From Pontiella desulfatans (lineage in GTDB: Bacteria > Verrucomicrobiota > Kiritimatiellia > Kiritimatiellales > Pontiellaceae), in contig JARFRL010000013.1 in assembly GCA_029287275.1 (NCBI GenBank), positions 1 to 21,612 of the forward strand: a DNA stretch of 21,612 bases, in the 5' to 3' direction. The notes below the pieces were generated by a model. That model did no database searches. It was not told where the DNA came from and saw only the letters and a list, made by a program, of their open reading frames with translations. Shown piece after piece: positions 9,301 to 14,509 of the stretch. Each line of letters begins with the position of its first letter. Positions within the stretch are counted from its first letter, which is position 1. The translations under genes were made by a program, and so were the position numbers.

Positions 9301-9712
9301 CCGCCCGTTCCTCTCCGCGACCGGCGTCGACGAGAAGGTGCTCTACGTGCCCAACATGGGCAGCGGCGAAGTGATCGAGATGGAAGGCCTGACCGTTTTC
9401 AAACTCGCGGTCCGCAAGATGATCGACGTGCTCGACAACGCGTGCCAGGAGCGCGGCGTCACCGTCGACAATCTCGACTACATCGTGCCGCACCAAGCCA
9501 ACGAGCGCATCATCGAGGCGATCCGCAAAACGATCAAATGCCCGCCGGAAAAAATGTTCAACCACATCCGGAAATACGGCAACACCTCGTCGAACACGAT
9601 TCCGATCGCGCTTTGCGAGCTCGTTCCGGAACTGGAGAAAGACACGCTGATCGGCCTGACCGCGTTTGGCGGCGGCTTCACCTTCGGCGCGGCGGTCATC
9701 GAGAAGGTTTAG
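6386..9712 (+). CDS. Fusion of 2-oxoacid dehydrogenase E1 alpha and beta, lipoyl domain and beta-ketoacyl-ACP synthase III
   Basis: One uninterrupted frame of 1108 residues. Residues 1-320 are a thiamine-diphosphate E1 alpha domain, with LHYRDRALAYARG near 62 and GDG (143-145) through EDN (171-173). Residues 335-660 are the E1 beta domain (PLAENTILGVATGQAL, GGYRPGLGPYHAQTME, TLVSWGGAMPVCE, VVHEDNQTAGMGGEI). Residues 673-747 are a lipoyl domain with the attachment lysine K713 in EADKAS. After a roughly 40-residue Ala/Pro-rich linker, 790-1108 is a full KAS III (FabH) with the triad C904 (NAACSG), H1036 (VPHQAN) and N1066 (GNTSSNT). No E2 catalytic or subunit-binding domain is seen. E1 decarboxylates a 2-oxoacid and acylates lipoate; FabH normally uses acyl-CoA to start fatty-acid synthesis. 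The inferred role is acyl delivery from the lipoyl arm to C904, perhaps to prime branched-chain fatty acids or a special lipid. GGAAAG lies nine nt before the ATG. It stands alone, convergent with the Sel1 gene. Confidence 0.92.
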   Translation: MSISPNDNLLELYRPMVASRYTDQLQSAAAQRGEVFFYIPSSGHEASAALAPHLVPADWLHLHYRDRALAYARGVSYETVFYGLFSKAESNSAGRRMPAFPCDRALNIMSTPTLVGGNALQAVGVASAIKEDEGAPFALVSVGDGATQQGDFHEAVAEAVRSHLPVLFLIEDNRFALSTVTKGNTFYSLPGGETDSFYGLPVHRVDGSDAVATHEKFGEVVSGLRADRGPRIVVLNVERLESHTNADDQSVYRSEAELKQAQENADPCAKLRDQLLANGVAPEAVKAVEDDVKEQIDAAFHLARKGTTPKPEFTAKRPLPEPRPEYRGTEEGRELSMLEAMRAALKNRLANDPRTTLHGQDIEDPKGDVFGLTRGLSHDYPNQVSNAPLAENTILGVATGQALAGGKPVAFMQFADFLPVAYNHILSEIGAMWWRTNGQWETPMLIMSIAGGYRPGLGPYHAQTMEAICAHVPGVDVFMPSTAADAAGLLNAIAESGRPSVFLFPKSLINDRSSATSADVAEQYVPIGKARVARVGQDITLVSWGGAMPVCERTAEALKEIGVNAEVIDLRTIFPWDEETVLASARKTGKLIVVHEDNQTAGMGGEIVAAIAEKAGAEVQVARVTRPDTYIPYDFSCQIEILPSFKRTLEKCCELLEVDLRWEKPVEDEAGTVTVKAIGSSPSDETINVANLFVSVGQTIAEGDLIASVEADKASMDISAPVSGVVAEILIEEGDTLTVGTPMLKIASDEAAQLKPLTKEDPGAPIMERRRSAEAAPVVQASGLTAHASIHISTITTVLGSRHLTNDELLQGHGEWDSDAIRKRTGIENRYWIDGDENVLSLAVDATKQLLEKENLSISDIGALICSTGTPMAMTPSLACQVLHALSPEKGEVLMQAHDVNAACSGYMYALQSAFDFLTNAPDKKVIVITAETLSPMVNHDDQKTMALFGDAATASLVSCEKRPGNIEVKLNRPFLSATGVDEKVLYVPNMGSGEVIEMEGLTVFKLAVRKMIDVLDNACQERGVTVDNLDYIVPHQANERIIEAIRKTIKCPPEKMFNHIRKYGNTSSNTIPIALCELVPELEKDTLIGLTAFGGGFTFGAAVIEKV

Positions 9713-9853
9713 CCCCGAACGTCAAGGTCCGCCCGCTGGTCGGAAGCGCTTTGACGACTTATTCATTGGGCCTTCGCCTTTTGCTCCTACCGCTCCGGCG
9801 TGGTTTTCAACGAGTCGTGGTAGCGTTCGTTCTTGTCCGTGGCCTCGAACGGA

Positions 9854-10969
9854 TCAACCGCTCTTTTCCGGGCCAAGAGTCCGCGTGGAAGCCTCGATGC
9901 TTTTTTGAACCCGTTCGAACTCCGCGGCGGCGCGCGGCTCTCCCTTGGCGTCGGCGATGGCGAAATAAAACAGCACGCCCTGGAGAAGCGACGCGCGGAT
10001 CGCGACGGACTTTTCCCGCGCTTCCGGGATCCGGCTCGCTCGCGCGAGGATTTCGTCCACCCATTTTTCCCGGCGCGTACCCTCTTCGAAGCACGCCTCG
10101 GCGGATTCGCCCTCCAGCTTTTCATAAATCGGTTCGAAGGCGTTCAACCACCGCGCGCGCGTTTCGCCCAATTCGCCGCCTCCGTCGCGGACGAGGGAGA
10201 AACACGCCGCGGCGCGGATCCAGTTCAAGTCGGCGCCGACGCCACGGTGAAACGCGTCGCCCAGCGCGAGCGCCGCTTCAACGGAGCCCGCCTTCATCGC
10301 CTTTTCAAACCATGCCGTCGCCAAAACGAGATCGCCGCGCTTATGGCAGCGCGCGCCCTCTTCGCGCATGCCCCAGGTCGATCCCGCGTCGGCCGCGCCT
10401 AGAATCCATACGTCGGTCGCGACGGCGGGTTCGGGCGCGCCCGCTTTAAAAGCGTCTACACGACGTTTGAATTCCTTGGAGCGCTCCATTGAACCATACT
10501 GGACCGCGGTTTTCTGGATCCGGACGGCTTCGCTGAAATCGAAATTCCGAGCGTGAGCGGCGGCGAGCAGCGCGAGCGTTTCGGCGTCGCGCGGATTTTT
10601 ACGGGCAACGGCCGCCGCGTATTTGACCGCGTTCGCTCCATCGTGAAACGCGGGATCGGGGCAAGAGGCGTATACGCGCGCCAGGCCCTCGCACGCTTTT
10701 ATGGAGTTTTCCGCGACCGCCTTTTCGTACCACTCGATCGCTTTCGCGAAATCCTTTTCGGCCTCGAAACAACGTCCGGCGCCAACCATCGCGGAAACGT
10801 TCCCCTGCTCCGCGGCCAGAACGAACAGCGCGCGCGCCTGCGCCGGATCGCCTTGGTAGGCCTTCAGACCGCGCTCATAGGTTTCGTCCGCGCCGCCCAG
10901 CGCGAGGCTGGAAAATCCGATCAGGATCGTCGCGCCGAGCACCGACGAAAGCGTTGAAATCTTCTTCAT
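9854..10969 (-). CDS. Exported Sel1/TPR-repeat protein
   Basis: A 371-residue protein with a signal peptide (residues 1-27, MKKISTLSSVLGATILIGFS then SLALGGA) and helical repeats. Sel1-type units are visible at about 30-105 (ARALFVLAAEQGNVSAMVGAG, then AIEWYEKAVAENSIKACEGLA with interruptions) and again near 205-275 (ATAWFEKAMKAGSVEAALALG, then AAACFSLVRDGGGELGETRA). Such repeats usually scaffold protein-protein contacts in the periplasm. ATG 10969 is chosen because AGGGG lies eight nt upstream and the signal peptide begins there; a longer frame exists but has no ribosome site. It is the last gene of the exb cluster, 92 nt after the toroid gene, so it is probably an accessory part of the same envelope system. 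The exact function is unknown. Confidence 0.75.
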   Translation of the reverse strand: MKKISTLSSVLGATILIGFSSLALGGADETYERGLKAYQGDPAQARALFVLAAEQGNVSAMVGAGRCFEAEKDFAKAIEWYEKAVAENSIKACEGLARVYASCPDPAFHDGANAVKYAAAVARKNPRDAETLALLAAAHARNFDFSEAVRIQKTAVQYGSMERSKEFKRRVDAFKAGAPEPAVATDVWILGAADAGSTWGMREEGARCHKRGDLVLATAWFEKAMKAGSVEAALALGDAFHRGVGADLNWIRAAACFSLVRDGGGELGETRARWLNAFEPIYEKLEGESAEACFEEGTRREKWVDEILARASRIPEAREKSVAIRASLLQGVLFYFAIADAKGEPRAAAEFERVQKSIEASTRTLGPEKSG

Positions 10970-11061
10970 CCCCATAGCCCCTGTTCCCCTCGAACGACAA
11001 AAGAACAACCTACAAAACCCTTATTTTTCCACAAGTGTTTTGTCCGCTTCCTCGAGCCGCG

Positions 11062-12588
11062 TCAATCCGGCGCCGCGCGCGGCGCGTTGACGATCGTGAT
11101 CTTCACGTCGTTCTCGAACGCGAAGGGGCGGTTCGAAAAGTCGGCCTTTTCGAAGGACGGTAGAATGCGATAGTAGACCTGCAGCGAGAGGCAGCAGAAG
11201 CTGGTGGTGTAGATCGTGTCCTTGGAGCGTTCCTCGCCGGTTTCCGAGGGCGGCTTCCACGCGCCGGACGGATCCTGCGCCTCGATGAGCATCGGCGCGA
11301 ACTTGTTGTTCCAGCTCGTCCATTTGGAGCCGCCCTTTTGGAAGATCGCCTGCGTGTTGTAGTACCACTCGTACGCGATGTTGAAGCTCTTGTTCCGCGC
11401 GGTCTTCTCCCAGCCCTCGTCCCAGTCCGCGCACTCGACGTCCTTCAAATACGCGAGGCCCGCCTTCACCTCGTCGACCTGATTGCTTCCGGCCAGCTGC
11501 ATGCAGAGCACCGCGACGCCGGTCATGTAGTCCAGATCGGCGTTGGGCGTCTTGTTCCCGAGCCGGTAGTAAAACTTTCCCTCGCCCGCGTGCGTTCCCT
11601 GCACGAAGGGCACCGACTTTTTCAGCGCCGTGGAAACCCCCTCCACCTGAACGCCGGCGGACTCCGCCGCGCGCAGCGCCTGCACCTGCCAACCGCCCAC
11701 CGATAGATCGCTCCACTTCTCGCGCTGGTAGCGATGGTCCCACCCGCCGCCCGGTTGCTGCCCGTCGACGATCACCTTCACCGCGCGCTCGACCGGCTCC
11801 TTTAAAACCGGCGAGCGGGTCAGCGCGTACGCCTCCGTCAGGGCGTAGGTCGCGATCGCGTGGCCATAGACGCCGATGTCGTCGTGCGAACCGATCGTTT
11901 TGGAGAACGGACAAAAGCGGCCGGTCTTCGCGTCCTGCTCGTTCAACAGATAGCGCGTCGCCCGCTCCACCGTCCGGCCATACGCTTCCGACTGCGCCGT
12001 TTCCCCGTGGGCCAGATAGGCGAGCAACGCCAGACCGGTCAACCGCGCCCGCTCCTGCTTCGCGGTCATGCTACCGCTGGTTCCGACGCCCCACGCGCCA
12101 TCCTCGCGCTGAACCGATTGGAGCCAGTCCAACCCTTTCAACACGGCCTTCTCCGCCTGGCCGCCATACCGCCCGCCAAACGCGCGCAGCAGCTTTTTCC
12201 GCCCCGCCGCGGAACGGCCCACCATCAGCCCCTTCAACACCAGCGGGCTCTCGATCTCCGCGACGGAATCCAACCCGCTCAGATCCAGCTCCGACTCCAG
12301 CATCGAATCCAGGTTCAGCTCATCCGGCGGCAACTCGTCCGCGAGCTCGTCCGGCGCGTCCAGCGCCTCGCTTTCCGTCTCCACCGGTTCGGCCTCCGGC
12401 GGAGCTTTCTCGAGCTCGTCCAATTTTCTAATTCGTTCCTCCACCACCCGCACGTCGATGGCGCGCTCCTCCTTCGGCGCGCGGAAAACCAACACCTTCA
12501 ACAGCACCACGACGAGGACCACATGCGCGACGATCGAAACCGCCGGCCCACCCATTTTACTGAATAGGTTGTTTCCTGATGGCTTCAT
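11062..12588 (-). CDS. TonB-like membrane-anchored protein with squalene-cyclase-like alpha/alpha toroid
   Basis: A 508-residue protein with a short cytoplasmic start, one membrane segment (about 15-36, AVSIVAHVVLVVVLLKVLVF), a highly acidic Pro/Glu/Asp/Leu linker (37-140) and a large C-terminal domain (145-480) of repeated helical units with QW-like turns: SVQREDGAWG, GQQPGGGWDHRY, EAQDPSGAWKP, and TTSFCCLSLQVYYRILP near the end. That is the prenyltransferase/squalene-oxidase repeat fold, but no terpene-cyclase DXDD motif is evident, so catalysis is doubtful. The topology matches TonB or TolA. With exbB and two exbD genes upstream, it is probably the arm that carries ion-gradient energy to a periplasmic partner. 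ATG 12588 overlaps the GxxExxY stop codon as ATGA, indicating translational coupling; no ribosome site of its own is seen. An in-frame upstream TTG lies inside a repeat and is not supported. Confidence 0.8.
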   Translation of the reverse strand: MKPSGNNLFSKMGGPAVSIVAHVVLVVVLLKVLVFRAPKEERAIDVRVVEERIRKLDELEKAPPEAEPVETESEALDAPDELADELPPDELNLDSMLESELDLSGLDSVAEIESPLVLKGLMVGRSAAGRKKLLRAFGGRYGGQAEKAVLKGLDWLQSVQREDGAWGVGTSGSMTAKQERARLTGLALLAYLAHGETAQSEAYGRTVERATRYLLNEQDAKTGRFCPFSKTIGSHDDIGVYGHAIATYALTEAYALTRSPVLKEPVERAVKVIVDGQQPGGGWDHRYQREKWSDLSVGGWQVQALRAAESAGVQVEGVSTALKKSVPFVQGTHAGEGKFYYRLGNKTPNADLDYMTGVAVLCMQLAGSNQVDEVKAGLAYLKDVECADWDEGWEKTARNKSFNIAYEWYYNTQAIFQKGGSKWTSWNNKFAPMLIEAQDPSGAWKPPSETGEERSKDTIYTTSFCCLSLQVYYRILPSFEKADFSNRPFAFENDVKITIVNAPRAAPD

Positions 12589-13055
12589 AGCGAACGAATG
12601 GATGGCCACAAAGAGGCGCAAGAAACGCAAAGGCCGATCAACAAGGCTTTAGATCCGAGTCCTTTCAGATTTGGATTCCGTGTGAATATGTATTTTTTAA
12701 TGAAAAGCTTCGGCGCGCCGAAGTTGATCAACAACCCATGTTCCATGCCCGATGACCGAAGATATCCAAGCAACTGAGCGACGTGCTCGTCCGCGACCGA
12801 TCTACATGCTTTCAGTTCAACGATAAGCCTCCCTTCGATCAAGAGATCCGCGAAGTACTCCCCCAGCTTGGTTCCGTCCTCGTCGCGCACGACAAGCGGG
12901 TACTGTTGTTTCACATCTAAGCCGGCCGCTTTCAGGCGATGGGCCAGCGCGTTCTCATAGATTTTCTCCAAGTGACCTGACCGATGGTATGGGTGAATAT
13001 CCAGACTAGTCTTCCTAATCTGGTCGCGAAGCTCATTAACATTATTCCATTCCAT
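12585..13055 (-). CDS. GxxExxY family protein (PD-(D/E)XK-like fold)
   Basis: A 156-residue protein of the GxxExxY family (Pfam PDDEXK_3). The signature GHLEKIYENAL gives the G-x-x-E-x-x-Y motif; LGEYFADLLIEGRLIVELKA carries the D...ExK nuclease-fold residues, and LLINFGAPKL the conserved end of the core. Family members resemble nucleases but their role is not established. ATG 13055 is supported by GGGAGG five nt upstream. The gene sits between inverted repeats (12605-12633, 13076-13104), is less GC-rich than its neighbours, and splits exbD2 from the tonB-like gene. Its last residues (LCVSCASLWPS) are encoded by the downstream repeat arm, and its TGA overlaps the next ATG. It therefore looks like the cargo gene of an inserted cassette rather than a member of the envelope machine. 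Confidence 0.88.
   Translation of the reverse strand: MEWNNVNELRDQIRKTSLDIHPYHRSGHLEKIYENALAHRLKAAGLDVKQQYPLVVRDEDGTKLGEYFADLLIEGRLIVELKACRSVADEHVAQLLGYLRSSGMEHGLLINFGAPKLFIKKYIFTRNPNLKGLGSKALLIGLCVSCASLWPSIRSL
12605..12633. repeat. Inverted repeat, 3' arm of the GxxExxY cassette
   Basis: This 29-nt arm is 24/29 identical to the reverse complement of 13076-13104. It has an approximate 9-nt internal period (AGAGGCGCA, AGAAACGCA). It lies within the last codons of the GxxExxY gene, 16 nt before the ATG of the tonB-like gene. Four of the five differences leave G-U pairs in the sense transcript, so 28 consecutive positions can pair. Confidence 0.85.
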
Positions 13056-13075
13056 GTCTTCCTCCCGCACGTATG

Positions 13076-13104
13076 TCTTCGCGCCTCTTGCGCCTCTTCG
13101 TGGC
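13076..13104. repeat. Inverted repeat, 5' arm of the GxxExxY cassette
   Basis: This is the partner of 12605-12633. Read on the minus strand it begins GCCACGAAGAGGCGCAAGAG. Its first base (13104) is the G of the exbD2 TAG stop, so the cassette boundary coincides exactly with the end of exbD2. The ribosome site and start of the GxxExxY gene lie 10-20 nt inside the arm. Confidence 0.85.
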
Positions 13105-13532
13105 TATTTCCCCGACATGACCGAGATTTTGGTCAGGCCGTTCGCGGCGCACAGGTCGAGCGCGGTGATGAGGCGCCCGTGGAGCGACGCGTCGGCGCAC
13201 GTCACCAGCACGGTCTGTTTCAGGCTGACCGCGGCCAGCCGCTCCAATAGCCCGGCCAGCTCGTCCTCCGTCACGTCGCGCCCGTTGATGGCGTATCCCT
13301 CCGGCGCGACCGCGACCCGGATCATGTCCGCCGGCGGCGGTTGGTTCGACGCCGCCGCGTCCGGCGTCGGCCGCGAGACATCCAGGTGGGCCAGCACGTC
13401 CGCGGTGCTGAACGTCACCAGAAAATAGATCAGCAGCTGGAACACCACGTCGATCATCGGCGTCATCGAAACCTCGATCTCGGCGTCGCTTTGAGCGGCG
13501 TGGCGGTTTGTTCGGCGAGGGTTCGTTTTCAT
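13104..13532 (-). CDS. exbD: ExbD/TolR-family energy-transducing protein (second copy)
   Basis: A 142-residue ExbD homologue. An N-terminal cytoplasmic tail of about 20 residues leads into the single membrane helix VSMTPMIDVVFQLLIYFLV, which contains the essential ion-carrying aspartate D28. The rest (from about 60) is the periplasmic domain, with a Pro-rich linker and the typical ending LITALDLCAANGLTKISVMS. ExbD works with ExbB as an ion-driven motor that energises TonB-like proteins across the periplasm. Start ATG 13532 has GGTGA directly before it, a weak ribosome site. The gene is bracketed by the four-helix cassette upstream and the GxxExxY cassette downstream. It is clearly different from exbD1, so the motor may use two ExbD types. 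Confidence 0.92.
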   Translation of the reverse strand: MKTNPRRTNRHAAQSDAEIEVSMTPMIDVVFQLLIYFLVTFSTADVLAHLDVSRPTPDAAASNQPPPADMIRVAVAPEGYAINGRDVTEDELAGLLERLAAVSLKQTVLVTCADASLHGRLITALDLCAANGLTKISVMSGK

Positions 13533-13544
13533 TCACCGCCCCGC

Positions 13545-13577
13545 GGTCGAAGGTCTGAACGTCGAAGGTCGAAGGTC
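13545..13577. repeat. Inverted repeat, 3' arm of the four-helix-bundle cassette
   Basis: A 33-nt arm built of GTCGAAG/GTCGAAC-like units with a period of about 7 nt. It is 29/33 identical to the reverse complement of 13959-13991. It overlaps the stop codon of the four-helix gene by two bases and ends 12 nt before the exbD2 start. Confidence 0.82.
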
Positions 13578-13929
13578 ATTTTCGCAGGTATCCTTCCAGC
13601 TTCCCGATGCCCTTGGAAATCGCGCGCGCGAACGCGCGGCGAGTCGTCGCCACTTCGGGCGCGACATAACGCAAATCCTCCGCGGCGTAATACATGCTTC
13701 TGACTTCTCCCGCGGAGCCTTTCGCGATATCGAGGAAACGGGCGAACTCGATGTCGGAGCTTTTCTCGAACCCCTCCGCGATGTTGTTCATTACCGAAAC
13801 CCCCGCGCGTTGAAGCTGGTCGCGGAATCCCCAGTCCTTGTTTCCCCGCGTGTCCTCATAGATCTCCTTAACGAGCGTCCTCGCTTCTCGCCAAATTCGT
13901 AAATCCTCAAACCTTTTCACTTGGTTCAT
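13576..13929 (-). CDS. Four-helix-bundle protein (S23 / 23S rRNA intervening-sequence protein family)
   Basis: A 117-residue protein. RFEDLRIWREARTLVKEIY at the start, DQLQRAGVSVMNNIAEGFE in the middle and FARFLDIAKGSAGEVRS after it are the hallmark blocks of the four-helix-bundle family (TIGR02436). Relatives are encoded inside intervening sequences of 23S rRNA genes and include the Avd protein of diversity-generating retroelements; they are basic and thought to bind nucleic acid. ATG 13929 has a strong AAGGAG six nt upstream. The gene starts 23 nt after exbD1 ends and sits between 33-nt inverted repeats, interrupting exbD1-exbD2. No reverse transcriptase is nearby, so this is not a retroelement accessory gene. 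It is probably cassette cargo. Confidence 0.9.
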   Translation of the reverse strand: MNQVKRFEDLRIWREARTLVKEIYEDTRGNKDWGFRDQLQRAGVSVMNNIAEGFEKSSDIEFARFLDIAKGSAGEVRSMYYAAEDLRYVAPEVATTRRAFARAISKGIGKLEGYLRK

Positions 13930-13952
13930 TCTTTCTCCTTTTCGGCGACGCG

Positions 13953-14432
13953 CTATTCGACGTTCGACCTTCGACTTTCCGACGTTCGACCCACCCGGCC
14001 TTCGGCCGCGTCCTTCACCGCCACGAACGCGATCTTGTAGAGCCCGGCGCCCGCGCAGACGTCCATCACGGTTTTGACGCGGGCGTGGCGCGCGGCGGCG
14101 TCGGCGCGGATGAGGATCGGAATGGATGGCCCGTGGACGCCGTAGTCCGCGACGACTTTCACCAACAGGTTTTTCAACTTGGGCGCGGTCAAGCGCGTGC
14201 CGCCGATGGTGGTCCGCCCGTCGGCGTCGACCTCGATGGTGATGGTACGCGGATCCTTCTCGCCGGCCATCTCCGGCGCGTTGGGCGAATCGGCGAGGCG
14301 GATGAACTCGCTGAACATCTCCTTCTCCAACTGCGCGGTGCAGACGAAAAAGATGATCATCTGAAAGACGACGTCGATCATCGGCGTCATGTTCACGCCG
14401 CCGCTTTCTTTTTTCTGGAAGTTTCGTTTCAT
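13953..14432 (-). CDS. exbD: ExbD/TolR-family energy-transducing protein (first copy)
   Basis: A 159-residue ExbD homologue. NMTPMIDVVFQMIIFFVC (14-31) is the membrane helix with the essential aspartate D20, followed by the periplasmic domain (TITIEVDADGRTTIGG, PILIRADAAARHARVKTVMD, AGLYKIAFVAVKD). The final dozen residues (RTSESRRSNVE) are encoded by the 5' inverted repeat of the four-helix cassette and are unlikely to be native. The start is 63 nt downstream of exbB; only a weak CGGA precedes the ATG. It probably pairs with ExbB as the stator/rotor of the gradient-driven motor that serves the TonB-like protein. Confidence 0.92.
   Translation of the reverse strand: MKRNFQKKESGGVNMTPMIDVVFQMIIFFVCTAQLEKEMFSEFIRLADSPNAPEMAGEKDPRTITIEVDADGRTTIGGTRLTAPKLKNLLVKVVADYGVHGPSIPILIRADAAARHARVKTVMDVCAGAGLYKIAFVAVKDAAEGRVGRTSESRRSNVE
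13959..13991. repeat. Inverted repeat, 5' arm of the four-helix-bundle cassette
   Basis: This is the partner of 13545-13577 (29/33). It is made of about five GTCGAAN-like units and lies entirely inside the 3' coding end of exbD1, whose TAG stop follows three bases later. The mismatches are transversions, so unlike the GxxExxY arms they are not wobble-compatible. Confidence 0.82.
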
Positions 14433-14439
14433 GAAATCC

Positions 14440-14509
14440 GGTCGAAGGTCGGAAAGTCGAAGGCCAAAAGTCCGTGGACCTTCGCCCTTGGACCTCTAGA
14501 CCTTTGACG
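14440..14509 (-). repeat. Gene-less inverted repeat (hairpin) related to the four-helix cassette ends
   Basis: Two 34-nt arms (14440-14473 and 14476-14509) separated by 2 nt are 24/34 complementary, and 28/34 if G-U pairs of the minus-strand transcript are counted. The left arm matches the four-helix cassette arms at 28 or 29 of 33 positions. It fills the exbB-exbD1 gap and overlaps the last codons of exbB. It could be an empty or deletion form of the same element. Confidence 0.75.

Noticed and set aside
9713..9853. CGTCAA/TTGACG arms after the E1-KASIII gene as a terminator
   Set aside because: The arms are only 6 bp with a loop of about 25 nt and no T-run follows.
12589..12630. Longer start (TTG 12630) for the tonB-like protein
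   Set aside because: The extra residues are encoded by the cassette's repeat arm, no ribosome site precedes the TTG, and the ATG at 12588 is coupled to the upstream stop.
12708..12723. Perfect 16-bp palindrome CTTCGGCGCGCCGAAG
   Set aside because: It encodes the conserved INFGAPKL region of the GxxExxY gene, so codon constraint explains it; no sign of an operator role.
13576..13929. Four-helix gene as Avd of a diversity-generating retroelement
   Set aside because: No reverse transcriptase or template/variable repeat pair is present in the window; the inverted arms are a better explanation.
13545..14509. Short repeats resembling a CRISPR array
   Set aside because: Units are 7-8 nt, contiguous and inverted around a gene, with no spacers and no cas genes.
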